DNA from: Arthrobacter sp. AK04
GTDB taxonomy: Bacteria; Actinomycetota; Actinomycetes; Actinomycetales; Micrococcaceae
DNA length: 64,000 bases
Direction: 5' to 3'
Assembly (NCBI RefSeq): GCF_021129155.1
Contig: NZ_JAJOMC010000001.1
Span: 124,001 to 188,000 of the forward strand
Shown: positions 18,472 through 26,586 of the stretch, piece by piece
Layout: each line of letters opens with the position of its first letter
Position numbering within the stretch: position 1 is the first letter of the stretch
Translations under genes and position numbers: made by a program
Notes under the pieces: generated by a model
What the model saw: only the letters and a program-made list of their open reading frames with translations
Database searches by the model: none
What the model was told of the DNA's origin: nothing

Positions 18472-19743
18472 CTAGGTTTCGGCGGGGAACAGCACCGAGA
18501 CAGTAGCCCCGCCGCCGGGAGTGTCCGTGATGGACAGCTCTCCCCCGTGCGCCTGGGCGATCCGCTGGCAGGTGGACAATCCGAGCCCTGTTCCGGGGCC
18601 GTCTCCGGGCCGGTTCAGCCTGGCCAGCGGTTCCACGGCCCGCTGCCGCTCTGACGGCAGCATGCCCTTGCCGTTGTCTGCCACGTGAAGGGTGACGCCC
18701 AGCGGTCCGGGGTCGGCGCTGACGGCCACCCGCAGCGGGCGGGAGCCGCTCCGGTAGTTCAGGGAGTTGGCCAGGAGGTTCTGCACCAGGGTCCGCAGCT
18801 GTGACCGGTCTGCGAAGAGTTCCGCATCCTCGCAGGAAATTCCGCTGCCGGCCCCCAAACCCACGCCCAGGTCCCGCGCAGCCTCCGCCGTGACTGCCAG
18901 CAGGGACACCCGCTCCCGGTTCAGTGCTCCGTCCGCCTTGGAGTAGTCCAGCACGTCCTCCAGCATCCCCAGCATGCGGCGCCCGCTGCTGCCGACGTAC
19001 CCCAGGTATTCCACGGAGGGGTGGCCCGCCGCAATGTCGGGATCGTCCTCCGCCAGCTCCACATACCCAAGGATGGCCGTGAGCGGGGCGCGGAGGTCGT
19101 GGCTGACCCGGCCGGCGAACTCGGAGAGCAGTGCATTACTGCGCTTCAGCTCGGACAGGGCGTCGGAGAGCTGCAGGGTGCGGTGCTGCAGTTCCAGGAG
19201 CTCCACCACCTGCTGGGCCAGCATTTCCAGCATCCTTACCTGCCCGGTGCCGGGGCGTCCAGGCTCATTGGAGAAGACGCACAGCGAACCGAGTACAAGT
19301 CCGGACGGGGTCTCCAGCGGCACGGACGCGTAGAAGCGGACGTCGGCGATCTCGCCGGTGACGAACGGATTGGCGGCGAAGCGGGAGTCCTGCGAGGCGT
19401 CGTCCACCACTGTTGTGCTGCGGCTCAGGAAGACGGTGGCGCACATCGAGTCCTCGCGGGAGCAGATCCCGGGGTCAATGCCAAAGGCCGCGATCTGCAG
19501 CTGCTGCTCCGCGGAAATGATGTTAACCACGCTGTAGGGCACGCCGCACAGGGAAGCGGCAAGCCGGACCAGGTTGTCCAGGGCGCTCCGTGTCCAGGCA
19601 TCCGCCACTACCGGCAGCTCATCCGCAGCGGAAGGGACCAGCCCGTACTCCCGCAGTGCGGCCTCGCGTGCAGCGTCCTGATCGGTCAGCATTTGCATAG
19701 CCGTCCCGTCCATATTCTTTTGAGTCCCCCCGGCATCATCCAC
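18472..19743 (-). CDS. GAF-domain sensor histidine kinase
   Basis: A 423-residue soluble kinase with no membrane segment. The GAF domain covers about residues 45-185 (GVPYSVVNIISAEQQ, ...MCATVFLS...), a pattern shared with cytosolic redox- or light-type GAF kinases. His215 lies in the HisKA motif RVSHDLRAPLTAILGY. The ATPase domain has NLLANSLNYR, DNGKGM and GTGLGLSTCQRIAQAHGG. I give the GTG start; ATG 19713, ten codons on, is also possible and neither has a strong RBS. It converges on the partner-switching operon and could feed its receiver protein (inference). Confidence 0.88.
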   Translation of the reverse strand: MDDAGGTQKNMDGTAMQMLTDQDAAREAALREYGLVPSAADELPVVADAWTRSALDNLVRLAASLCGVPYSVVNIISAEQQLQIAAFGIDPGICSREDSMCATVFLSRSTTVVDDASQDSRFAANPFVTGEIADVRFYASVPLETPSGLVLGSLCVFSNEPGRPGTGQVRMLEMLAQQVVELLELQHRTLQLSDALSELKRSNALLSEFAGRVSHDLRAPLTAILGYVELAEDDPDIAAGHPSVEYLGYVGSSGRRMLGMLEDVLDYSKADGALNRERVSLLAVTAEAARDLGVGLGAGSGISCEDAELFADRSQLRTLVQNLLANSLNYRSGSRPLRVAVSADPGPLGVTLHVADNGKGMLPSERQRAVEPLARLNRPGDGPGTGLGLSTCQRIAQAHGGELSITDTPGGGATVSVLFPAET

Positions 19744-19801
19744 TCGAGCATCCGGCTCCCCGTGATGATACCGGCTGGCCCTGTGCGCTGTTGTAGTCTT
19801 C

Positions 19802-19830
19802 TTGACACCACCCGCGCCCTGCCTTTGAAT
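19802..19830 (+). promoter_or_regulatory. promoter of uraD-uraH
   Basis: TTGACA (19802-19807), 17 bp, TTGAAT (19825-19830). Two operator-like boxes follow directly, in the same arrangement as at the hyi promoter. Confidence 0.55.
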
Positions 19831-19867
19831 ATTACGTATGCTGAAATAACAGTTCCATGATGCGGAA
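19831..19867 (+). promoter_or_regulatory. tandem IclR-type operator boxes (uraD)
   Basis: Box 1 ATTACGTATGCTGAA (19831-19845) starts right after the -10; box 2 TTCCATGATGCGGAA (19853-19867) follows at a 22-bp step. Box 2 has the TTCC-N7-GGAA palindrome of the second hyi box and shares GC and GAA at the same positions. A shared repressor is inferred. Confidence 0.5.
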
Positions 19868-19969
19868 GCCTGAGTGGCAGAAATTGCGCCGCGCAGGTGC
19901 CGGGAAGTCCGGCCTCCGCATAGCCGTCACCATGGATGCCAGCAGAATCTCACCAAGGGACCAGCCAGC

Positions 19970-20467
19970 ATGAAGCTCGCCGAATTCAACTCCGCGGAAC
20001 CCGCCAGGGCCGCCGAGACCCTCCGCCCCTGCATCGACGTCGCCCGCTGGGTGGACGCCGTTGCCGCGGCCCGCCCGTTCGCCAGCAAGGAATCGCTCCT
20101 GGCCTTTGCATCCCAGGCTGCGAGCCCTTTCTCCTCCGCCGAGGTTGAGTCCGCCATGGCGCACCATCCGCGCATCGGGGAACGCCCGACGGCGGCCACC
20201 ACCGAGGCGTCCATGTCGCGTTCCGAGCAGGCCGGGGTGGATCCGGCGGACAGTGCCCTCACCGAAGCTCTCGCCCGGGGCAACCGGGACTACGAGGACA
20301 AGTTCGGCCGGGTCTTCCTGATCCGCGCCGCCGGCCGCACCGCCCCCGAAATCCTGCGGGTCCTGAACGAACGGCTGGCCAACACTCCGGCCGAGGAAGA
20401 CACCATCGTGGCCCAGCAGCTGCGCGAAATCGCCGTACTGCGGCTGGAAGGACTGATCACCGAATGA
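19970..20467 (+). CDS. uraD: OHCU decarboxylase (2-oxo-4-hydroxy-4-carboxy-5-ureidoimidazoline decarboxylase)
   Basis: Last step of urate oxidation: decarboxylates OHCU to S-allantoin. The 165-residue helical protein contains the signature MAHHPRIGE (catalytic His66), SRSEQAG and NRDYEDKFGRVFLIRAAGR. ATG 19970 was chosen because AAGGGA is upstream and the conserved MKLAEFNS start follows; longer in-frame starts would overlap the operator region. ATGA overlap with uraH. The product feeds the allantoinase encoded at 8702. Confidence 0.93.
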   Translation: MKLAEFNSAEPARAAETLRPCIDVARWVDAVAAARPFASKESLLAFASQAASPFSSAEVESAMAHHPRIGERPTAATTEASMSRSEQAGVDPADSALTEALARGNRDYEDKFGRVFLIRAAGRTAPEILRVLNERLANTPAEEDTIVAQQLREIAVLRLEGLITE

Positions 20468-20802
20468 GCGTCTCCCACATCACCACCCACATCCTCGACA
20501 CAGGTGCCGGACGCCCGGCGGCGGGGGTCGCCGTCGTGCTTTACCAAAACGACGGCGGCACCTGGCGCCACGTTGCCGACTCCACCACGGACGCTGACGG
20601 CCGCGCCAAGGACCTTGGCCCGGAGCAGCTGGAGCCCGGGCACTACAAGCTCAACTTCGCCACCGGGGACTACTACGCCGGCCTGCAGACAGCCACGTTC
20701 TTCCCCGAGGTGGACCTGGTGTTCGAGGTGACCGGCCCCGAGCACTACCACGTCCCCCTCCTCCTCAGCCCGTTCGCGTACTCCACCTACCGAGGCAGCT
20801 GA
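20464..20802 (+). CDS. uraH: 5-hydroxyisourate hydrolase (transthyretin-like)
   Basis: Hydrolyses 5-hydroxyisourate to OHCU, the substrate of UraD. At 112 residues it has normal length; the diagnostic elements are the N-terminal THILDTGAGRPAAGV (catalytic His), the central Arg region and the C-terminal YRGS tetrapeptide. Translationally coupled to uraD. A uricase gene, often next in such operons, is absent; a palindrome and an unrelated gene follow instead. Confidence 0.95.
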   Translation: MSVSHITTHILDTGAGRPAAGVAVVLYQNDGGTWRHVADSTTDADGRAKDLGPEQLEPGHYKLNFATGDYYAGLQTATFFPEVDLVFEVTGPEHYHVPLLLSPFAYSTYRGS

Positions 20803-20805
20803 ACT

Positions 20806-20871
20806 GGAGTTTTGTCCACGTAGCGAGCCGAAACCCGCGCAATCAACGGCCGTTACGTGGACAAAAACTCC
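20806..20871. repeat. intergenic palindromic element B-like, variant
   Basis: Outer arms GGAGTTTTGTCCACGTA (20806-20822) and TACGTGGACAAAAACTCC (20854-20871), extendable inward by three pairs. The outer GGAGTTTTTGTCCA half matches elements at 5542 and 18393, but the inner half (CGTA) and the loop are different. It lies 4 bp after the uraH stop. Confidence 0.8.
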
Positions 20872-20888
20872 GGCAGTAGGCTTAATGC

Positions 20889-21203
20889 ATGCCTTCTGAA
20901 CAACCCCCAGCCGAGCGCCGCGAAGTCAATGTCCGCCGCGCGCCCAAGTATGTGCCGTTCCTCATCCTCGGCGCACTGGTGGGTATCGCGGCGGCGGCTG
21001 TGGTGGCCTACGCGGTTCCCGCCAACCCCAGTTTCGACGCCGGCGCCGTCTTTGGCTTCTTCATGGTGCTGTTCGCGGGCGGCGGTGCGATCCTCGGCGC
21101 GGTACTGGCGCTGGTCCTGGACCGCCGGAGCATCAGGCGGCAGCAGCGGGCCGTGGTGGAGGCGGTGCCGGATTCCGAGCCGGACACGGACCTCCAGCCC
21201 TAG
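20889..21203 (+). CDS. small membrane protein, actinobacterial purF neighbour
   Basis: A 104-residue protein with two transmembrane helices (about residues 22-43 and 51-76), a charged N-terminal tail and an acidic C-terminus (VPDSEPDTDLQP). The hydrophobic parts are Gly/Ala-rich. Genes of this kind commonly sit before purF in this group of actinobacteria, from general knowledge of the neighbourhood; function unknown. Palindrome B-variant separates it from uraH. Confidence 0.75.
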   Translation: MPSEQPPAERREVNVRRAPKYVPFLILGALVGIAAAAVVAYAVPANPSFDAGAVFGFFMVLFAGGGAILGAVLALVLDRRSIRRQQRAVVEAVPDSEPDTDLQP

Positions 21204-21261
21204 CCCGGTCATAAACGGGCGGCCGGAAAAGTCATACCCCATGTCGTGAGATAATCGACCA

Positions 21262-22941
21262 GTGGCACGCGGCGATGGAAAACTTTCCCATGATCTTCTC
21301 CCTGGCGAAAAAGGCCCGCAGGACGCTTGTGGCGTCTTCGGCGTTTGGGCACCAGGTGAAGAAGTAGCAAAACTTACCTATTACGGGCTGTATGCACTGC
21401 AGCACCGCGGTCAGGAGTCGGCTGGTATTGCCACCAGCGACGGCAAGCGGATCAACGTCTACAAGGACATGGGGCTCGTTTCCCAGGTCTTCGACGAGAC
21501 CACGCTGAACACCCTGACCGGGCACCTGGCGGTGGGACACTGCCGCTACTCCACCACCGGAGCCAGCCACTGGGCCAACGCCCAGCCCACCCTCGGCGCA
21601 ACAAGCACCGGAACCGTGGCCCTGGCGCATAACGGCAACCTGACCAACACCGCCGAGCTCAACGCCATGATCCAGGAACGGAACGGCGGCCAGCTCACCG
21701 GCGAAATGAAGCAGGGCAACACCTCCGACACCGCCCTGGTAACCGCCCTCTTGGAAGGCGAACCGGGCAAGAGCCTCGAGGAAACCGCCACCGAGCTGCT
21801 GCCCAAGATCAAGGGCGGCTTCTGCTTCGTCTTCATGGATGAAGGCACCCTCTACGCGGCGCGCGACACCTACGGCATCCGCCCGCTGGTGCTGGGCCGC
21901 CTGGAGCGTGGCTGGGTTGTCGCCTCCGAGCAGTCCGCCCTGGCCACCGTGGGCGCAAGCTTCATCCGGGAGATCGAGCCCGGCGAGTTCATCGCCATTG
22001 ATGAGCAGGGTGTGCGGTCCCAGAAGTTTGCAGAGCCGACGCCGGCCGGTTGCGTTTTCGAGTACGTCTACCTTGCCCGCCCGGACGCCGCCATCGCCGG
22101 CCGCTCCGTGTACGAGTCCAGGGTGGAGATGGGCCGCCAGCTGGCGCGCGAAAACACCCAGGTGGCGGACATCGTCATCCCCGTTCCGGAATCGGGAACG
22201 CCCGCAGCCGTGGGCTACGCCGAGGAATCCGGCATTCCGTTCGCGCACGGTTTCGTCAAGAACTCCTACGTGGGCCGCACCTTCATCCAGCCCTCGCAGA
22301 CCCTGCGCCAGCTCGGCATCCGGCTCAAGCTCAACGCCCTTGAATCCGTCATCCGCGGCAAGCGCGTGGTGGTGGTGGATGATTCGATCGTCCGCGGCAA
22401 CACCCAGCGCGCCATCGTCCGGATGCTTCGGGAAGCCGGCGCCGCCGCCGTCCACGTCAAGATTTCTTCCCCGCCCGTGAAGTGGCCCTGCTTCTACGGC
22501 ATCGACTTCGCTTCCCGCGCCGAGCTGATTGCCAATGGCGCCACCATCGAGGAAATTTCCCAGGCCATTGGCGCCGACTCGCTGGCCTACATTTCCGAAG
22601 ACGGCATGATCGGGGCAACCCGCCAGCCGCGTGAGCGCCTCTGCACCGCCTGCTTCACGGGCAAGTACCCCATCGAGCTTCCGGGCTCGGACAAGCTGGG
22701 CAAGAACCTGCTGGAACGCAAGGACCTCGGCGGGCTGAAGCCCTCACCGTCCGCCCTTCCCGGCTCCACCGCCGCCCTCTCCGTCGATTCCCACGAAGAC
22801 CCGGCAGAGAAGGCCGGCGCCACCGGCTGCGATCCCGGGCCGGACTCCGAGTTTGAAAACCTGCTGACCGAAGCCGACCTCGTGCCAGAGACCCATCACG
22901 TAGCCACCACCCCCGGCGCCGACAAGAAAGAGTCCGTATGA
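21262..22941 (+). CDS. purF: amidophosphoribosyltransferase
   Basis: First step of purine synthesis: PRPP plus glutamine to phosphoribosylamine. The product has 559 residues. A short propeptide precedes the N-terminal nucleophile Cys23 (QDACGVFGVWAPG). The Ntn glutaminase domain follows (LQHRGQESAGIAT), then the PRTase domain with the PRPP loop VVVVDDSIVRGNTQR and the Cys residues near the end typical of the Fe-S type (WPCFYG, LCTACFTG). GTG start. An extra tail of about 70 residues follows the catalytic part. ATGA overlap with purM. Confidence 0.96.
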   Translation: MARGDGKLSHDLLPGEKGPQDACGVFGVWAPGEEVAKLTYYGLYALQHRGQESAGIATSDGKRINVYKDMGLVSQVFDETTLNTLTGHLAVGHCRYSTTGASHWANAQPTLGATSTGTVALAHNGNLTNTAELNAMIQERNGGQLTGEMKQGNTSDTALVTALLEGEPGKSLEETATELLPKIKGGFCFVFMDEGTLYAARDTYGIRPLVLGRLERGWVVASEQSALATVGASFIREIEPGEFIAIDEQGVRSQKFAEPTPAGCVFEYVYLARPDAAIAGRSVYESRVEMGRQLARENTQVADIVIPVPESGTPAAVGYAEESGIPFAHGFVKNSYVGRTFIQPSQTLRQLGIRLKLNALESVIRGKRVVVVDDSIVRGNTQRAIVRMLREAGAAAVHVKISSPPVKWPCFYGIDFASRAELIANGATIEEISQAIGADSLAYISEDGMIGATRQPRERLCTACFTGKYPIELPGSDKLGKNLLERKDLGGLKPSPSALPGSTAALSVDSHEDPAEKAGATGCDPGPDSEFENLLTEADLVPETHHVATTPGADKKESV

Positions 22942-24098
22942 CTTCCGCTGCCCCCGCCTCCGGCAACACCTCCGGGAACACTGCCGGCATCACCTACGCG
23001 TCCGCGGGCGTCGATGTTGAAGCCGGCGACCGCGCCGTCGAGCTCATGAAGGGTGCCATCAAGGCCACCCACAACTCCTCGGTGATCGGCGGGGTGGGCG
23101 GCTTCGCCGGCCTCTACGACGTTTCCAGGCTGCTCACCTTCAAGAAGCCCCTGCTGGCTACGTCCACGGACGGCGTGGGCACCAAGGTGGCCATCGCCCA
23201 GGCCATGGACATCCACGACACCATCGGGTTCGACCTTGTGGGCATGGTGGTGGACGACATCGTTGTGGTGGGCGCGGAGCCGCTGTTCATGACGGACTAC
23301 ATCGCCTGCGGCAAGGTGGTGCCCGAGCGCATCGCCGACATCGTCCGCGGCATTGCCGCCGCCTGCTCGGTGGCCGGCACCGCCCTGGTGGGCGGCGAAA
23401 CCGCTGAGCACCCGGGCCTGCTGGGTGAGCACGAGTATGACGTCGCGGGAGCCGCCACTGGCGTCATCGAGGCAGACCACCTGCTGGGACCGGACCGCGT
23501 CCGTGCAGGCGACGTCGTGATCGGCATGGCCTCCTCCGGCCTCCACTCCAACGGCTACTCCCTGGTGCGCCGCGTGATCAACCACGCCGGCTGGGCACTG
23601 GACCGCCAGGTCTCGGAGCTGGGCCGCACGCTGGGCGAGGAACTCCTGGAACCCACCCGCGTGTACGCAGCGGACTGCCTGGACCTTGCACGCACGTTCC
23701 CCGTTACGGGCGCGTCCGCGGTGCACGGCTTCAGCCACGTCACCGGCGGCGGCCTGGCCGCCAACCTGGCCCGCGTTCTTCCTCAGGGCCTCGTGGCCAC
23801 CGTGGACCGCTCCACCTGGGAACTGCCGGCCATCTTCAAGCTGGTGTCCGAGCTGGGCAACGTCCCGCTGGCCGACCTTGAGCGCACGCTGAACCTGGGC
23901 GTGGGCATGGTGGCCATCGTGTCCCCCGAAGCGGCAGATGCCGCAGTTGCCCGCCTCAACGACCGCGGCCTGCCGTCCTGGGTCATGGGCACGGTCACCC
24001 AGGACTCGGATTCGATCCTGAAGTCCGGCCCCGATTACGTCCAGGGTGCCAAGGGCGTGGACGGCGGCGCAGTCAGCCTGGTTAACGCCTACGCCTAA
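22938..24098 (+). CDS. purM: phosphoribosylformylglycinamidine cyclo-ligase (AIR synthetase)
   Basis: ATP-dependent closure of FGAM to AIR, step five of purine synthesis. The 386-residue product has PurM signatures: TYASAGVDVEAGDRAVELMK, GGVGGFAGLYD, TSTDGVGTKVAIA, GGETAEHPG and the GFSHVTGGGLAANLARVLP loop. Translationally coupled to purF. Palindrome C begins a few bases after the stop and probably ends the transcript. Confidence 0.96.
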   Translation: MTSAAPASGNTSGNTAGITYASAGVDVEAGDRAVELMKGAIKATHNSSVIGGVGGFAGLYDVSRLLTFKKPLLATSTDGVGTKVAIAQAMDIHDTIGFDLVGMVVDDIVVVGAEPLFMTDYIACGKVVPERIADIVRGIAAACSVAGTALVGGETAEHPGLLGEHEYDVAGAATGVIEADHLLGPDRVRAGDVVIGMASSGLHSNGYSLVRRVINHAGWALDRQVSELGRTLGEELLEPTRVYAADCLDLARTFPVTGASAVHGFSHVTGGGLAANLARVLPQGLVATVDRSTWELPAIFKLVSELGNVPLADLERTLNLGVGMVAIVSPEAADAAVARLNDRGLPSWVMGTVTQDSDSILKSGPDYVQGAKGVDGGAVSLVNAYA

Positions 24099-24105
24099 TT
24101 TTTTT

Positions 24106-24161
24106 CGAGTGCTCCGTATCAGCCGTTTTGACGCTTCAGAACGGCAGATACGGAGCACTCG
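24106..24161. repeat. intergenic palindromic element C after purM
   Basis: Arms of 22 bp with one A-A mismatch: CGAGTGCTCCGTATC at 24106-24120 pairs with 24147-24161, continuing inward as GCCGTT with AACGGC, around a loop of about 12 nt. Preceded by a run of eight or nine T. Same architecture as elements A and B but a different stem sequence. No second copy in the window. Confidence 0.8.
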
Positions 24162-24197
24162 ATGCGTTTAACAGGGGCCGCTCTGGGCATCCTCCCC

Positions 24198-24475
24198 TTG
24201 ACTACTAAGCATACTTAGTTTTAGGTTTGAATCTGGAAGTGCATAAGAGATAGTCAGCCGGGCCATTCCAAGGCCTGATGCCCCGCCGGAAACCACCGGC
24301 GCCGGGCGCCCACCCGGCTGAACCGCCTTCCCCGCCGAACCGGCGGAAGCCAGAAGAAGCAACCACAGAGAAGCCCGCCCCTGCACCGTGCATCAGCGCG
24401 GCCGCCAGGTGGTCCAGGAGCACGTGAGGACCACTGAACAGGGGCATCCGGGCAGATATCAAGGGAGCGAAAACT
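24198..24475 (+). promoter_or_regulatory. promoter region and long structured leader of the small secreted protein gene
   Basis: Non-coding stretch. TTGACT at 24198 looks like a -35. It is followed by the perfect 6-bp inverted repeat ACTAAG-CATA-CTTAGT (24204-24219), placed where an operator or a -10 would be. The remaining leader of about 250 nt is GC-rich with several possible hairpins, among them GCCGGGCGCCCACCCGGC and GTGGTCC/GGACCAC (24409-24415 with 24428-24434). I see no open reading frame worth calling in it. Confidence 0.4.
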
Positions 24476-24784
24476 ATGTCAGTTTTTAAGAAGACCACCG
24501 CCGCAGCCGCTGGAAGCCTGTTCCTGCTGGGCGCCATTGCCGGACCCTCGCAGGCGGCAGAAAACACCACACTGAATGACGGACTCGTAAGCGTCACGGT
24601 GGGAGATATCACCGTCGAGGATGCGGTAGACGTCAACGTGGCCGCCAGTGTCGCAGCAACGCTTTGCGACGTCGCCGACATCGGGTCGATCGCGGTTCTT
24701 GGCGAAGCCGTAGATGCCACCGGCACCGAGCACACCGTCTGCGACACCGTGACCGGTCCGGTCACCATCGTCAACAACAAGTAG
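24476..24784 (+). CDS. small secreted protein, one Cys pair
   Basis: A 102-residue preprotein. The Sec signal peptide (KKTTAAAAGSLFLLGAIAGPSQA, cleavage near residue 27) leads to a mature chain of about 75 residues rich in Val, Ala, Thr and Asp with two Cys (TLCDVADIG and TVCDTV), suited to a beta-rich disulfide-bonded fold. It is reminiscent in size and composition of actinobacterial surface proteins such as chaplins, but without their motif, so I assign no family. Long leader upstream, strong terminator downstream; single-gene unit. Confidence 0.7.
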   Translation: MSVFKKTTAAAAGSLFLLGAIAGPSQAAENTTLNDGLVSVTVGDITVEDAVDVNVAASVAATLCDVADIGSIAVLGEAVDATGTEHTVCDTVTGPVTIVNNK

Positions 24785-24845
24785 CGCAAGGTTCCAGGGA
24801 ACAGGAGGCCACGCAGCAGCCGCCTCCCCTGCAGAGTTCCGAGCG

Positions 24846-24879
24846 AAAGAGCCCCGGCCATTCGGCCGGGGCTCTTTTT
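24846..24879 (+). terminator. rho-independent terminator
   Basis: 14-bp perfect stem (24846-24859 with 24864-24877), ATTC loop, followed by a T-run: a textbook intrinsic terminator 60 bp after the stop codon. Confidence 0.92.
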
Positions 24880-24950
24880 GCGCCGGCGTGAACCGCAATA
24901 GTCAGGGTGCCCCGCCCACGAACATCCGGGTTTCGGCACCAGTTCTTTAA

Positions 24951-24971
24951 TGCGAATGATTATTGATAGCA
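24951..24971 (+). promoter_or_regulatory. Zur/Fur-like box before the Cnt-like operon
   Basis: TGCGAATGATTATTGATAGCA, an AT-rich imperfect palindrome (TGC...GCA, core AATGATTATT) in otherwise GC-rich DNA. It resembles Fur-superfamily operators, especially actinobacterial Zur boxes with an AATGATT core. It lies 42 bp before the first ATG of the operon. Zinc versus iron or nickel control cannot be decided here. Confidence 0.5.
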
Positions 24972-25012
24972 TGTGAGTCGACCCGCCCGTCCTCACATGA
25001 AACGACGTTGCC

Positions 25013-25786
25013 ATGCCTGCACCCGCCCTGTCCGTGACGGATCTCGCGCTCTCTATCGGCGGCCGGCAGCTTGTGCATCCCCTGACGTTCTCTGTAGGGG
25101 CTGGTGAGCGCGTTGCCCTGCTGGGAGCCTCCGGATCGGGCAAGTCACTCACGGCCGCAGCCCTGGCCGGCTCGCTTCCGGACGGAATCAGTGCCAGTGG
25201 CAGCATCACCTTCGCGGCAGGATCCGGAAGGGGCCACGCCGCACTAATCCGCCAGGACCCGGCAACCGCCCTCAATCCCCTGGTGCCCGTGGGGAAGCAG
25301 ATCGCCATCCCCCTGCGCATTGCTGGACTGAGCCGGGCGGAAGCGGTGGCTGAAGCCGGCCGGTTCCTGGCGCGGGCGGGCATAGGGGAACCCGCCCGGA
25401 TCCTTTCGCGGTATACGGGCCAGCTGTCCGGCGGGCAGCTGCAGCGGATCTGCATCGCCCTCGCGCTGGCCTGCGGCAGTTCCGTCCTGGTGGCGGACGA
25501 GCCCACTACCGCCCTGGACGCCGTTACCCAGCTGAAAGTACTTGCAACCCTCCGGGCATGGGAGGCGGAGGGCCGCTGTCTCCTTTTCATCACCCATGAC
25601 CTCACCGCAGCCGCCTCACTCTGCACCCGCGCCCTGGTGATGGAGGCCGGGCAGATCGTGGAGCAGGCTCCAATGGGGGAACTGCTACGCAGCCCCCAGC
25701 ATTCGTACACCCGCCGCCTGGTGCAGGCCGCCCGGGCCTCCGGACAGCCCCTGCCTGCGCCAACAGGAACGGCAGTGGCGGCGTGA
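25013..25786 (+). CDS. ABC transporter ATPase, nickel/peptide (CntD/DppD-like)
   Basis: A 257-residue cytosolic ATPase: Walker A GASGSGKS (about residues 40-47), signature LSGGQLQRICIALALA, Walker B VLVADEPTTALD. It lacks the C-terminal oligopeptide extension and HPY motif of true Opp/Dpp ATPases, as in shorter nickel/metallophore-type members. First gene of a five-gene operon behind the Zur/Fur-like box; it overlaps the second ATPase by 4 bp (GTGA). Confidence 0.85.
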   Translation: MPAPALSVTDLALSIGGRQLVHPLTFSVGAGERVALLGASGSGKSLTAAALAGSLPDGISASGSITFAAGSGRGHAALIRQDPATALNPLVPVGKQIAIPLRIAGLSRAEAVAEAGRFLARAGIGEPARILSRYTGQLSGGQLQRICIALALACGSSVLVADEPTTALDAVTQLKVLATLRAWEAEGRCLLFITHDLTAAASLCTRALVMEAGQIVEQAPMGELLRSPQHSYTRRLVQAARASGQPLPAPTGTAVAA

Positions 25787-26586
25787 CCGGAGCACTCGAG
25801 GCGGACGGCATCTCCTTCGCCTATCCTGCCGCCCTCTTCCGCAACAGCATGCCCGCGGAGATACTCCACAACGTCAGCGTTCGGCTGGCACCGGGCACCG
25901 GAACTGCACTGGTGGGAAGCTCGGGCTCCGGCAAATCCACCCTGGTCCGCATCCTGCTGGCACTGGCAAAGCCTTCCTCCGGGACGGTGGCCCTGGGCGC
26001 GCGCCAGGTAAAGCCCGGCAATGCGCGGTCCCTGCGCTGGTACCGGCAGGCCGTGCAGTACATCCCGCAAAACCCGGCCGGCAGCCTTGACCCGCGCATG
26101 ACTGTTTCCCAGCTGCTGGGGGAACCGCTGCGCCAGCTCCGGGTGGAAGGAAACCATCGGGCCCTCCTGTGCGAGGCGCTGGAACGCGTCGAGCTGCCGG
26201 CAGGGCTGCTGGACCGCCGGCCCGGCGAGCTGTCCGGCGGACAGAACCAGCGGGTGGCCATCGCCAGGGCGCTGGCAGTGCGGCCCGCCTACCTGCTGGC
26301 GGACGAACCCGTCAGTGGCCTTGACCTGCCGCTGCGCGATACCGTCCTGTCACTGCTCAGCGGCCTGGTGCGCGAGGACGGGCTTGGCCTGCTCCTGGTC
26401 ACCCACGATCTCGCCACCGCCGCCCGGATCTGCGGCACAACCGCAGTCCTCTCGCAGGGCCGCATCGTGGAGCACGGGCCCACCCGCCGGGTACTGGACA
26501 GCCCGGGAAGCCCCGAGGCCGCTGCCCTGGTGCAGGCATCGGCAGCAATCCAGATCCCCCGCGACGTCCCGGCCGGCGCCCCATGA
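25783..26586 (+). CDS. ABC transporter ATPase, nickel/peptide (CntF/DppF-like)
   Basis: Second ATPase of the pair, 267 residues, GTG start inside the stop of the previous gene. Walker A VGSSGSGKST, Q-loop YIPQNPAGSLDPRM, signature LSGGQNQRVAIARALA, Walker B YLLADEPVSGLD, switch His in VTHDLATAARI. Paired ATPases match a heterodimeric type-I importer. Overlaps the MFS gene by 4 bp. Confidence 0.85.
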   Translation: MTGALEADGISFAYPAALFRNSMPAEILHNVSVRLAPGTGTALVGSSGSGKSTLVRILLALAKPSSGTVALGARQVKPGNARSLRWYRQAVQYIPQNPAGSLDPRMTVSQLLGEPLRQLRVEGNHRALLCEALERVELPAGLLDRRPGELSGGQNQRVAIARALAVRPAYLLADEPVSGLDLPLRDTVLSLLSGLVREDGLGLLLVTHDLATAARICGTTAVLSQGRIVEHGPTRRVLDSPGSPEAAALVQASAAIQIPRDVPAGAP

